From an uncultured Schlesneria sp. (lineage in GTDB: Bacteria > Planctomycetota > Planctomycetia > Planctomycetales > Planctomycetaceae), in assembly GCA_903840265.1 (NCBI GenBank), contig CAIMFH010000014.1:1-56301 (forward strand): a stretch of DNA of 56,301 bases, read 5' to 3'. The notes beneath the pieces are model-generated. The model searched no databases and was not told the origin of the DNA. It saw nothing but the letters and a program-made list of their open reading frames with translations. The position numbers and the translations under genes were made by a program. Within the stretch, counting starts at the first letter, position 1. Every line of letters begins with the position of its first letter. Positions 26,588 to 35,294 of this stretch are shown here, one piece after another.

Positions 26588-26653
26588 GCTTTCCTCGACG
26601 GATGCGGAGGTCTGGCGTCACCAACTGGTGCATAATATCTTCTAACTTCGCCA

Positions 26654-27109
26654 ATGCATAATCTTCTCGCGACAGACATCGATATTCCTGAAAGGAGCCT
26701 TCCGATTCCACAGCTCATCGAATACGAACAAAGTACCGGCCTCGTGCGTGAGGTCTACGATGACATTCGCGCCACTCGCAACACCGACGACATCAACAAT
26801 TTCTGGAAGGTGATTGCGAGCCATCCGCCGACTTTGCAGCGGACTTGGTCGACGCTGAAAGAAGTGATGGGCGGGCCGGGGGAATTGGACCCGCTTGTCC
26901 GGGAACTGATTTACGTCGCTGTCAGTGTGAGCAATGGCTGCGAGTACTGCATCGCCTCGCACAAAGCGGCCGCTGTCACCAAGGGGATGTCCGACGCGAT
27001 GTTCGGCGAACTGATGAGTATCGTCGGCGTCGCCAACATGACCAATCGCCTGGCCAATGGCTTTCAGGTGCCTGTTGATGACAAGTTCAAGACGGCCAAT
27101 CCCGGCTGA
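26654..27109 (+). CDS. Carboxymuconolactone decarboxylase/AhpD-like protein
   Basis: The 151-residue all-helical protein has the redox motif C-E-Y-C-x2-SH (SNGCEYCIASHKAA), the AhpD/CMD signature, and the upstream segment LIEYEQSTGLVREVYDDI common to this subfamily. Family members act as alkylhydroperoxidases or peroxidase partners. There is no ribosome binding site before the ATG at 26654. A strong AAAGGAG lies inside the frame, seven bases before an ATT codon, so the true start may be an uncommon ATT near 26705. It is divergent from the antitoxin and converges on the parvulin gene. Confidence 0.85.
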   Translation: MHNLLATDIDIPERSLPIPQLIEYEQSTGLVREVYDDIRATRNTDDINNFWKVIASHPPTLQRTWSTLKEVMGGPGELDPLVRELIYVAVSVSNGCEYCIASHKAAAVTKGMSDAMFGELMSIVGVANMTNRLANGFQVPVDDKFKTANPG

Positions 27110-27137
27110 CAAGGCTGATTGTCCGCCGAGTTCTGCC

Positions 27138-28028
27138 CTAGGGCTTGGCGCGCTCAATCTTGGCGGCTTTGCGTTCACGGCTGGCCGTTTCGGCCCACAG
27201 TTGCTCGGACAAGCGTTCAAAGATCTGAGGGCGGACATCTTCCAGGCTCAGGTCACCGGGGATGCGCTCGGTGACTTGAATCAAGTGTGCACCAAATGTG
27301 GAGACGACTGGCTCGCTGATGTCATTTACTTTCAAAGCAAAGGCGGCTTTGGTCACCGGCGTTGGTAGCTTTCCGCGAGGTCCAAACAGGCCGACATCGC
27401 CTCCCTGATCCTTCGATGGCGACTCGGAATACATCTTCGCGGCCTCTTCGAATTTGATCTTGCCAGCCGTGATTTGTGAACGCAGTTCTTTCAAACGGTT
27501 CGTCTTCGCCATGACATCGGCTTCAGTCGGATTGGTTGGAAGCTTGAGGAAGATCTGTCGAGCCCGCAGTTGGGTTCCATCCAATTCCGCGCGATGCTGT
27601 TCGAAGTACTCTTTTGTCTGCGGCAGCGTGATCGTTTGTCGCGTGTAAGCATTCCACGCCAGTGGCAGTCCCAATTCGGCCTTCATCCGTTCCGGGGTGT
27701 AGCCCAGCTTGGGGAGCAACACGGCCGGATCGTCACCATGTTTCTTAATGGCGTCTTCTGCGTATTGAATCTGATAGGCCAATTCATCGGCCGGGACGAC
27801 GATCTTGCGTCGAGCCAGAAACTCGCGCACCAGTTGGCGATCGATCAGTTCGTCGATCAGTTGCGGTTCTCGCGCGACGCGTTCATTCGGCTTGATCTGT
27901 CTGGTGGCCGCGATGAACTCGACATCACCCGCCGTGATCGCCGTGCCATTGACATTGACGACGACTCTAGCCGCGTCTTCAGTCTGCAGCAACAACACGA
28001 TCGACAACACCAGCCAGACACCGTTCAT
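27138..28028 (-). CDS. PpiC/SurA-type peptidyl-prolyl isomerase (parvulin)
   Basis: The 296-residue exported protein has a short signal peptide (WLVLSIVLLLQTEDAA) and a SurA-like N-terminal helical region (VNGTAITAGDVEF; IDELIDRQLVREFLARR). A parvulin domain spans residues about 150-245 (RARQIFLKLP; SESPSKDQGGDVGLFGP; GAHLIQVTERIP). Such proteins help fold outer-membrane and periplasmic proteins. GGAG lies five bases before the ATG at 28028. The frame continues 55 codons upstream through repeat-like DNA, which I exclude. Confidence 0.9.
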   Translation of the reverse strand: MNGVWLVLSIVLLLQTEDAARVVVNVNGTAITAGDVEFIAATRQIKPNERVAREPQLIDELIDRQLVREFLARRKIVVPADELAYQIQYAEDAIKKHGDDPAVLLPKLGYTPERMKAELGLPLAWNAYTRQTITLPQTKEYFEQHRAELDGTQLRARQIFLKLPTNPTEADVMAKTNRLKELRSQITAGKIKFEEAAKMYSESPSKDQGGDVGLFGPRGKLPTPVTKAAFALKVNDISEPVVSTFGAHLIQVTERIPGDLSLEDVRPQIFERLSEQLWAETASRERKAAKIERAKP

Positions 28029-28372
28029 GACAACTCCGTTCCAGGTGAATTCGCGACAGGAGCGGTAGTATAGACGTAACCGCAGCGAATGCGGAATGTC
28101 ACGGCACCCCGATTGCTGGGCAGTCGCCTTTCTCACAATGCAGGAAGTGTGGCACGCCATGAGTCTTCGAAGGGCGTGGGATTTCGGCTTCATTTAGAAC
28201 CACGCCCTTCGCAAAGCCTCAGAGCGTGCCACCCAAATTAAAAGATGCGATTGCGCTCACCTGGATTGGCCAGCGCGAGACCACGATGAGCTTGTTTGAT
28301 CGACTCGGCAGGGACACAATGCCCGCTTGGTCATTGGCACATCACAGATTCTCGACTCTGACAGGACCTTTC
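28029..28372. other. Divergent intergenic region with palindromic repeat copy B
   Basis: There are 344 bases between the parvulin gene and the Gfo/Idh-like gene. Apart from the 87-base repeat I see nothing distinctive. Confidence 0.6.
28147..28233 (-). repeat. 89-base palindromic repeat, copy B (inverted to copy A)
   Basis: Its reverse complement matches 10125-10213 almost base for base, differing mainly in the centre (between GGGCGTGG and AAGCCGAAATCC). The two copies are 18 kb apart. Confidence 0.8.
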
Positions 28373-29446
28373 ATGATTCGTAGCCTGATCGCATTGATGA
28401 CGACGGCTGCCTTTGTGATCACGTGGACCCGTCCCGCAACGGCGGCGGAACCGGTGCGGCTGGGGATCCTGGGAATCGATAACTTCGGCTCAGTGGCCTA
28501 CACCGAATTTCTCAATCGCCCCCAGGCTGAAGGAGTCTTTGAAGGTGTGCAAGTTGTCGCCGCGTACCCGATTGGCAGCGACGACTATCCTGAGAGCGAC
28601 AAGCTGGTCGAGCAATGGAAAAAGCAGCTGCTCGAAATGTATCGACATCCCAAGGATCCCAAAGACGAAGTTCCGCTGATCGAAATGGTGAACTCGGTCG
28701 ACGAACTGCTCAATCGTTGCGACGGTGTAATGATCTTCAGCATGGATGGTCGTCTGCATCTGAAGCAGGCGACCGATGTCCTGAAGGCGGGCAAGCGGCT
28801 GTTCATCAGCCGGCCCGCCGCTTCATCTGTCGAAGACGCGGTGGCAATTTACAAGTTGGCCGCGGAGACCAAGACCCCCTGCTGGAGCAGTTCTCAACAT
28901 CGCTTCAGCACGGGATTCAGTGGGATGCGCAATCATCCCGAAGTCGGTCGAGTCCTCGGTTGCGATGTCTATGGCGGCTGGTCCGCGAACGCGCCCGCCG
29001 CAGACAAATTCACGCGGCCGTTGCACAGCGTCGAGACGTTACTCACGATCATGGGGCCGGGCGTCACTTCGGTCAGCTGCCAATCGACTCCGATCGCCGA
29101 ATCGATCACAGCCGTCTGGAAAGATGGCCGCATCGGCACATATCGCGGAATCAAAGAAGGAGCGGTCAAGTACAGCGCCACCGTGTTTGGCGACAAAGGA
29201 GTTTCGACCGCCGGGATTTACGGTCACGGCGTGCCGGTCAACGGAATCGTGCCGACCACCGACAAGTACGTCGGCTACGAAGGCCTGGCGACCGAAATCG
29301 CCAAGTTCTTCAAAGGGGGCCCCGCCCCCGTCACTCCGGCCGAGACGCTGGAAATCTTCGCGTTGTTACAAGCTGCCGAAGACAGCCAAGCCCAGAACGG
29401 CGCCGCGGTGAAATTGCAAAACCTTGCCGACGGTCTGGGTGAGTGA
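28373..29446 (+). CDS. Exported Gfo/Idh/MocA-like protein with degenerate motifs
   Basis: The 357-residue protein has a signal peptide (ALMTTAAFVITWTRPATAAE) and a fold resembling Gfo/Idh/MocA oxidoreductases. The usual GxGxxG is replaced by GILGIDNFG. The EKP catalytic motif appears as SRPAAS (KRLFISRPAASS). Both changes suggest loss of NAD(P)-dependent catalysis. The C-terminal half (HSVETLLTIMGPGVTSVSC) fits the family's alpha/beta domain. AGGA lies before the ATG at 28373. Its role is unknown; ligand binding is one possibility. Confidence 0.8.
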   Translation: MIRSLIALMTTAAFVITWTRPATAAEPVRLGILGIDNFGSVAYTEFLNRPQAEGVFEGVQVVAAYPIGSDDYPESDKLVEQWKKQLLEMYRHPKDPKDEVPLIEMVNSVDELLNRCDGVMIFSMDGRLHLKQATDVLKAGKRLFISRPAASSVEDAVAIYKLAAETKTPCWSSSQHRFSTGFSGMRNHPEVGRVLGCDVYGGWSANAPAADKFTRPLHSVETLLTIMGPGVTSVSCQSTPIAESITAVWKDGRIGTYRGIKEGAVKYSATVFGDKGVSTAGIYGHGVPVNGIVPTTDKYVGYEGLATEIAKFFKGGPAPVTPAETLEIFALLQAAEDSQAQNGAAVKLQNLADGLGE

Positions 29447-29511
29447 TCGGCAGTTGTCGCCTTGACGGCTGCTTTTGGAAGGGAAAGCTGCTCTGGGACC
29501 ACCGATCGTTT

Positions 29512-30147
29512 TCAACTCAATCCGAGTTGCGCACGGATGTCGATCTGGATCTCGTCGGCCGACTTCCGACCGTCGGTTTGAATGACCAACTCCTTGCGAC
29601 CGAATAGTTCCAGGATCGGTTCGGTTTTGGTGCGGTAATCCTGCAGACGCTGCCGCAGACCTTCTTCGTTGTCGTCGATCCTCAGCACCAGCTTGCCGCC
29701 GCAGACATCGCAGGTGTCTTCCTGGGCAGGGCGGTGGTAGATCAAGTTGTAATCGAGGCCGCACTGACTGCAAAGTCGTCGAGCCAGCACGCGTTCAAAC
29801 ACAACTTCGTCGGGAACGTCGATATGGATCACGGCGTCGATGTCGTAGCTTTCCAGAAAGAACTCGGCCTGAGTCTTCGTGCGTGGGAACCCGTCCAGAA
29901 TAAAGCCGAAGTTCCAATCGTGTTGAGCCAGTCGCTCGCGAATGATTTCCTCGACCGCTTCGTCATTGACCATTTGACCCGCCGCGATCAGTCGCTTAAT
30001 TCGAGCTCCCAGCTTCGTATGCGACTGGATATGCCAGCGGAAAATATCACCAACACAGATGTGGACGATGTCCAGATCTTGCTTCAGACGCTTTGCTTGA
30101 GTCCCTTTTCCACAGCCTTGAGCCCCCATAATCACAAACTTGCGCAT
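29512..30147 (-). CDS. adk: Adenylate kinase
   Basis: This 211-residue enzyme interconverts ATP + AMP and two ADP. The P-loop is GAQGCGKGT (residues 8-16). The AMP-binding FILDGFPRTKTQAE, a zinc-type LID with C126/C129 and C146/C149, and the LID-closing RIDDNEEGLRQRLQDYRTKTEPI are all present. The usual proline of GxPGxGKGT is Gln here. The ATG is preceded by GGAAGAG; a GTG codon lies directly before it. It is divergent from amt and convergent with the Gfo/Idh-like gene. Confidence 0.95.
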   Translation of the reverse strand: MRKFVIMGAQGCGKGTQAKRLKQDLDIVHICVGDIFRWHIQSHTKLGARIKRLIAAGQMVNDEAVEEIIRERLAQHDWNFGFILDGFPRTKTQAEFFLESYDIDAVIHIDVPDEVVFERVLARRLCSQCGLDYNLIYHRPAQEDTCDVCGGKLVLRIDDNEEGLRQRLQDYRTKTEPILELFGRKELVIQTDGRKSADEIQIDIRAQLGLS

Positions 30148-30610
30148 CACGCTCTTCCGATCTACCGTTCTGAAAACTGAGAATTAAGGCGATTCCGTCG
30201 CCGAACCGAGCAATCGACACGCCGCCCTCCGCGATTCTCGCAGTAGTGTAGCAGCGGACCGCCATCGCGGGCGAGTCGCAGCCTCCGTTTGGCGCGCTAG
30301 TCTGGCACACCTGCAACGCGAATAGGCACACCTACCTCAATAATCTGACGGCGTCAGATCTTTTTCGCGGAAATTCCCTACAAAACAAGGGATTTGATCC
30401 GCATCGCGCCGACGGAAGCAGGTCAAGGCACGCGACTTGCGTTTCGGAAAACCCGTATCGCACGAGCGGTGTAGTCTTGGTGGACTGTGTGCGCCCGCAA
30501 TAAGCGTTCGGACGGATGTTCCGGATGTGGCTGGAGCGCTTTCCTCAACAATGTGGGTCAGGGAAGGTCTGGCAATTCAGCGGGGATTTCAATTGAAAGG
30601 AACATTCGAC
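30148..30610. other. Upstream region of adk and amt
   Basis: There are 463 bases between divergent genes. No coding signal was found. A palindrome followed by T5 lies at 30343-30365 (listed separately). Confidence 0.55.
30343..30365 (+). promoter_or_regulatory. Palindrome with T-run upstream of amt (attenuator or operator candidate)
   Basis: ATCTGAC-GGC-GTCAGAT is a perfect 7-bp stem, followed after one base by TTTTT. No plus-strand gene ends nearby, so it is not a simple gene-end terminator. It could be a leader terminator or a protein-binding site. It lies 245 bases before the amt start. Confidence 0.35.
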
Positions 30611-32146
30611 ATGTGGCGAAAGTGGGCGCTCGCATCACTACTGGGGATGATGGTTCTTGGCAGCGTGACCGTAAATCCGGTCTTCGCGCAGGACAAGGTA
30701 GAGGCAGTAGAAACGCCGACCGCGGCGGCTCCGGAAAAGAAGCCTGAAGAGGCAATGGCGATGGATAAGGGGACCGAAGCTCCCTCAGCTCCAACTGCGA
30801 CAGGGCCGTCGAACGCCGATCTGAAAATTGCGATGGATACGCTGTGGGTGCTGGTTACGGCCATGCTGGTGTTCTTCATGAACCTTGGCTTCGCGGCTGT
30901 CGAATCGGGAATGTGTCGTGCCAAGAACTGCGTGAACATTCTGTCGAAGAACTTCATCGTCTTCGCCGTCTCGTCGATCGCGTTCTGGATCGTCGGCTGG
31001 GGCATCATGTTCGGTAATGATGGTGGCGAAAAACAAGGTTGGGTGGGAACCACCGGACTTTGGTTTGTCAGCGGCGAAGACAACAGCCCATTAACCGGCG
31101 ACGCATACAAGGGTGACTACAGCGCCATCAACTGGACTGGTGTTCCACTGTCAGCCAAGTTCTTCTTCCAACTGGTGTTCACCGGCACCGCCGCAACGAT
31201 CGTGTCGGGTGCTGTCGCCGAGCGTATCAAGTATCACACGTTTATCGTGTTCAGCTTCATCATGGGCACGGTCATCTACCCGGTCGTCGGACACTGGGTC
31301 TGGGGTGGTGGCTGGCTGGCAGACAGGGGTTTCTTCGACTTCGCAGGTTCAACTCAGGTCCATTCGATCGGTGGCTGGGCCGCATTGACCGGTGTGCTTG
31401 TCCTTGGACCGCGTATCGGTAAGTACACTGCGGAAGGCAAAGTACAGGCGATTCCAGGACACAACATGTCCCTGGCCACAATCGGCTGTTTCGTCCTGTG
31501 GTTTGGTTGGTTCGGATTTAATCCAGGCAGCACGATGGCTGTCGATCCAGGCTTGATCAGTCACGTCGCGGTGACGACCAACACTGCTGCTGCATTCGCA
31601 ACGATCACCGCCACCATCACAGCGTGGCTGATCCTTGGTAAGCCTGATCTCGGTATGACTTTGAACGGCTGCCTGGCCGGTCTGGTCGCGATTACCGCTC
31701 CTTGTGCCTTCGTCACAGTCTGGAGTTCGGTGATTATCGGAAGTATCGCAGGTGTTGTCGTTGTTCTGGCAGTGATGACATTCGATCGAATTAAGGTCGA
31801 CGATCCGGTCGGTGCGACCTCTGTGCATCTTGTCAACGGGGTGTTCGGAACGATCTGTATCGGCTTGTTTGCCGACGCTTCTCTGTGTCCAAAGGGACCA
31901 GATGGAGTGGCGTTGCTCAAGACAGGTCTGTTCACCGGTGGTAACGCCGATCAGTTGATGATCCAACTGACCGGGGTTGTAGCAACCGCTGCATATGTAC
32001 TGCCTGTCTCGTTTATCGTGTGGATCATTCTGAAGTACACGATGGGACTTCGAGTGAGCCGTGAAGAAGAAATCGAAGGTCTGGATCACCACGAGCACGG
32101 CAACGAAGCCTACCCAGGTTTCGTCATGCAGGCTCCTGGACACTGA
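30611..32146 (+). CDS. amt: Ammonium transporter (Amt family)
   Basis: The 511-residue protein has a cleavable signal peptide (LASLLGMMVLGSVTVNPVFAQ) and an Ala/Pro/Glu-rich linker (about residues 25-70). The eleven-helix Amt core follows. The pore histidines sit in VHSIGGWAAL and VHLVNGVFGT, and GFNPGST and FVAVESG-like helices are typical (GFAAVESGMCRAKN). It imports ammonium across the cytoplasmic membrane. No glnK lies next to it. AAAGGAA precedes the ATG at 30611. It is followed by a strong terminator. Confidence 0.95.
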   Translation: MWRKWALASLLGMMVLGSVTVNPVFAQDKVEAVETPTAAAPEKKPEEAMAMDKGTEAPSAPTATGPSNADLKIAMDTLWVLVTAMLVFFMNLGFAAVESGMCRAKNCVNILSKNFIVFAVSSIAFWIVGWGIMFGNDGGEKQGWVGTTGLWFVSGEDNSPLTGDAYKGDYSAINWTGVPLSAKFFFQLVFTGTAATIVSGAVAERIKYHTFIVFSFIMGTVIYPVVGHWVWGGGWLADRGFFDFAGSTQVHSIGGWAALTGVLVLGPRIGKYTAEGKVQAIPGHNMSLATIGCFVLWFGWFGFNPGSTMAVDPGLISHVAVTTNTAAAFATITATITAWLILGKPDLGMTLNGCLAGLVAITAPCAFVTVWSSVIIGSIAGVVVVLAVMTFDRIKVDDPVGATSVHLVNGVFGTICIGLFADASLCPKGPDGVALLKTGLFTGGNADQLMIQLTGVVATAAYVLPVSFIVWIILKYTMGLRVSREEEIEGLDHHEHGNEAYPGFVMQAPGH

Positions 32147-32169
32147 TTCCGACGGTGTCGTTACTCGAC

Positions 32170-32202
32170 AAGTCAGCCCGGTTCGCAAAACCGGGCTGAC
32201 TT
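32170..32202 (+). terminator. Rho-independent terminator after amt
   Basis: A perfect 14-bp stem (AAGTCAGCCCGGTT and complement) with a CGCAA loop, followed by a T-rich end, 23 bases past the amt stop codon. Confidence 0.85.
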
Positions 32203-32288
32203 CGTTCTTAGAGCGATGGTAAAGCATATCGCTTTCCTTCGACTGACCAGTTGCTACGCGCGCTAATTCGTGAAGCTGAGCTACAAAG

Positions 32289-33560
32289 ATGAATCCATCA
32301 TCGATTGAGATACTTGCCACAGTCCTGCTGGTGCTTGCCGTATTGCACAGCTTTACTGTCGGTCGCTTCGCTCGCTGGGCTCATCGATTCCCCAGCGGGT
32401 CCATCGCCGAGAACGTGTTGCACTTTTTGGCAGAGACGGAAATCGTCTTTGGACTTTGGGCGGCCCTGCTATTTGTCGGCATTGCGTGCATCCATCAATC
32501 GATTGCTGAAGCCGTCCATTACATCGAAAAGCTGAACTTTACCGAGCCGAAATTTGTTCTGGTGATCATGGTGGTGGCTGCCACGCGACCAGTCGTGCGG
32601 CTTGCGGAGGCAACGCTCACCAGGGTCGCTGCGTTACTGCCGCTTCCACAGGGTTTAGCATTCTACGTGTCCGCATTGGCTTTGGGACCGTTGATCGGCT
32701 CATTGATCACCGAACCGGCCGCGATGACCCTGCTGGCAATCATGTTGAAACGCCGTTACTTCGATCGAGGGATCAGTGTGCGACTGGCCTACGCCACGCT
32801 GGGACTGCTGTTCGTCAACGTCTCGATCGGTGGGACGTTAACGCACTTCGCGGCTCCGCCAGTGCTGATGGTTGCCGAAACTTGGGATTGGACTACCAGC
32901 TTCATGTTCACTCACTTCGGCTGGAGAGCTGTCATCAGTTGTCTTGTCGCTACTGCGCTGACAGCCATGGCATTTCGAGGAGAGCTTTCAGCCGTCGAAC
33001 CCGTTGAGAACGCCGTTGACACGCCGCCTGCCTGGCTCACCATCGTGCATCTCCTGTTTCTGGCGGCGATCGTTTACTTCTCGCACTATCCTGATGTCTT
33101 TTTCGGAGTGTTCATGCTCTTTCTCGGTGTCGCGACAGCGACACGCGAGTATCAGGATCAGCTGAAGCTACGAGAAGGCCTGCTAGTTGGCTTTTTCCTC
33201 GCGGGCTTGGTCACTCTCGGCGGCCTACAGGAATACTGGCTCGCCCCTCTCATCAGTAATCTGAGTGGATCAATGTTGTACTTCGGAGCGACCGCCTTGA
33301 CGGCCGTGACAGACAACGCCGCGTTAACTTACTTGGGCTCTCTGGTGAAAGGGATCAGCGACGATCTCAAATACGCTCTTGTCGCCGGTGCTGTTACCGG
33401 AGGGGGGCTCACGGTGATTGCCAATGCACCAAATCCGGCTGGAGCTGGGATTCTTCAGAGTGCAAAAGTATTCAACGACAACGGAATCAGTCCACTTGGC
33501 CTGTTTCTCGGGGCACTGTCTCCAACAGTGATAGCAATCATCGCATTCTGGTTCATCTAA
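32289..33560 (+). CDS. Putative Na+/H+ antiporter (PF07399-type)
   Basis: The 423-residue integral membrane protein has about 11 hydrophobic segments. It shows family features such as LALGPLIGSLITEPAAMTLLA, FVNVSIGGTLTHFAAPPVLMVA and TALTAVTDNAALTYLGSL. The acidic residues within helices (TEPA, TDNA) fit ion-transport proteins. The assignment follows resemblance to the family annotated as putative Na+/H+ antiporters, and transport itself is inferred. It sits 140 bases after amt, behind the terminator, so it is separately expressed. Confidence 0.8.
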   Translation: MNPSSIEILATVLLVLAVLHSFTVGRFARWAHRFPSGSIAENVLHFLAETEIVFGLWAALLFVGIACIHQSIAEAVHYIEKLNFTEPKFVLVIMVVAATRPVVRLAEATLTRVAALLPLPQGLAFYVSALALGPLIGSLITEPAAMTLLAIMLKRRYFDRGISVRLAYATLGLLFVNVSIGGTLTHFAAPPVLMVAETWDWTTSFMFTHFGWRAVISCLVATALTAMAFRGELSAVEPVENAVDTPPAWLTIVHLLFLAAIVYFSHYPDVFFGVFMLFLGVATATREYQDQLKLREGLLVGFFLAGLVTLGGLQEYWLAPLISNLSGSMLYFGATALTAVTDNAALTYLGSLVKGISDDLKYALVAGAVTGGGLTVIANAPNPAGAGILQSAKVFNDNGISPLGLFLGALSPTVIAIIAFWFI

Positions 33561-33661
33561 ACTTGGCGCTCGGCAGGTGCTGCCTGAAAACCATCCCGGA
33601 CTTCGCGCCGGACCGAATATCCACTAGAACGCCCACGTTCCCCCGTTGTGGAGCGTTGTGC

Positions 33662-34378
33662 ATGCCGGATTCGTCGATTCCTTATAGTATTCGTGTCAGC
33701 CCGCGTGCGCGCTATCTGCGGTTTCGCGTCACCGTCGACAAGGGACTCGAAGTCGTAGTCCCTCGCGGCTACGACCAGCGGCGCATCCCCGCACTGCTCA
33801 GCACGAACGAGATGTGGGTCCAGACCGCCCTGCAACGAGTCGAACAAGTTCGCCGTCTGCAGTCAGCCCAGGCCACGGAAACGATCCCCACTACGATCAA
33901 ACTTCCTTGCATTGGTCGCGAATGGTATGTCGAAACGATTGCCTCAAGATCGCGCACCGTCACGATCGACGAACCAGTTGCCGGTCGGATTGTCTTGCGC
34001 GGTCGGATCGACGACGCCGAAAAGTGTGAAGCCGCGCTGCAACGCTGGGTGATGAGACAAGCCCATGACATCCTGATTCCCTGGCTGGGGACTGTCAGCC
34101 GCGAGATCGGCATTCCCTTCACCAAGACCGCCATTCGCAAGCAGAAGAGCCGCTGGGGTAGTTGCTCGCGGATCGGAACGATCAGCCTGAACGCCAAGCT
34201 GCTGTTCATCGATCCCGATCTGGTCCGCTATATCCTGATCCACGAACTCTGCCATATCCGCGAGCTGAATCATTCGCCGCGGTTCTGGAAGCTGGTCTCG
34301 GCCTACTACAAGCCGTACAAGCAGGCTCACGCTCGCTTAACGGTCGCCTGGCGCACGATGCCTCGCTGGGTCGGCTGA
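33662..34378 (+). CDS. YgjP-like M48-type metallopeptidase
   Basis: The 238-residue protein has the YgjP/DUF45 domain. An N-terminal beta-rich part (ARYLRFRVTVDKGLEVVVP) leads to the core RKQKSRWGSCSRIGTISLNAKL. The zinc site HELCH (residues 194-198) with ELNHSPRFW completes it. The third ligand is probably H204. The family is known from bacteria as a predicted metal-dependent hydrolase; substrates are unclear. GGAG lies eight bases before the ATG at 33662. Confidence 0.9.
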   Translation: MPDSSIPYSIRVSPRARYLRFRVTVDKGLEVVVPRGYDQRRIPALLSTNEMWVQTALQRVEQVRRLQSAQATETIPTTIKLPCIGREWYVETIASRSRTVTIDEPVAGRIVLRGRIDDAEKCEAALQRWVMRQAHDILIPWLGTVSREIGIPFTKTAIRKQKSRWGSCSRIGTISLNAKLLFIDPDLVRYILIHELCHIRELNHSPRFWKLVSAYYKPYKQAHARLTVAWRTMPRWVG

Positions 34379-34498
34379 TCCTCGCAACGCGCTCTGACGA
34401 CTGTTTCTCGCAAGATCTGGCGAACCCGACTCGGCAGCGTACCTATCCGCACAACATCGATCTAGAATCGGGGTTTTCTGCACTCGGTACCAAGACCT

Positions 34499-35209
34499 AT
34501 GCCACATCGCTTTTTCCTCGCGAATCTCTCCGACTCTGGCACAGCCGTCCTGGATGGCATTGAAGCACATCATTTGCTGCACGTCCTGCGAGCCAGCCCC
34601 GGCGATATTGTCGAACTCTTCAATGGTGCCGGCCTAGTCGCCAAGGCAGAAGTCGTCAAAGCGGGACGACGTGACATCGACCTGCGCGTGCTGGAATCAC
34701 ATCGCGAAGAACCTTCGTCGCGGCAGGTCATCATCGGCACCGCCGTCCCCAAGGGAGATCGTTTCGATTGGCTCATCGAGAAAGCAACCGAGCTGGGAGT
34801 GACCCGACTGGTCCCTCTGACCACCGAGCGCAGCGTCGTCGATCCGCGTGACAGCAAGCTCGACAAACTTCGTCAGACCGTGATCGCAGCCTGCAAGCAA
34901 TCGGGACGCAATCATCTGCTCGAGTTATCTCCCGTGACCACCTGGGCCAGCTTCGTCAAAGAGACACTCAGTTCGTCACACAGCTTCGTCGCCCACCCCG
35001 GACCTGGTGCTCCGGTGCTGTCGAGTGAATTGCTGGGCAATCACTCGCAGGTCGCGTTTGCAATCGGCCCCGAGGGAGGATTTACGGACGGTGAAGTCGC
35101 ACTGGCGGCCGAACACAAAGTGACACCGATCAGCCTGGGGCCACTCATCTTAAGGATCGAAACCGCAGCAGTTGCGCTGGCAGCATGTGCCGCGCTGAGA
35201 TCGTTGTAG
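34499..35209 (+). CDS. rsmE: 16S rRNA (uracil(1498)-N(3))-methyltransferase
   Basis: This 236-residue SPOUT-family enzyme methylates N3 of U1498 in 16S rRNA using S-adenosylmethionine. The N-terminal PUA-like part (MPHRFFL; HHLLHVLRASPGD), the middle KGDRFDWLIEKATELGV and the knot motifs GPEGGFT (residues 190-196) and LGPLILRIETA (213-223) are all present. The length is normal. It follows the YgjP gene by 120 bases and may be cotranscribed. Confidence 0.95.
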   Translation: MPHRFFLANLSDSGTAVLDGIEAHHLLHVLRASPGDIVELFNGAGLVAKAEVVKAGRRDIDLRVLESHREEPSSRQVIIGTAVPKGDRFDWLIEKATELGVTRLVPLTTERSVVDPRDSKLDKLRQTVIAACKQSGRNHLLELSPVTTWASFVKETLSSSHSFVAHPGPGAPVLSSELLGNHSQVAFAIGPEGGFTDGEVALAAEHKVTPISLGPLILRIETAAVALAACAALRSL

Positions 35210-35294
35210 CTAAGGTCGCCAAGACCTTGGGCGAGTGGCATTCGAGCTCGCTTGCGAATCGACTCTGCTCAATTGCGGCGAGACATGGTCTGCC

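Noticed and set aside
30302-30320. TGGCAC followed by GCAA, thought of as a sigma54 promoter for amt
   Set aside because: The GG and GC elements are two bases too close for a -24/-12 promoter.
31349-32320. 323-codon minus-strand frame
   Set aside because: Antisense to amt and spanning its terminator; no ribosome binding site.
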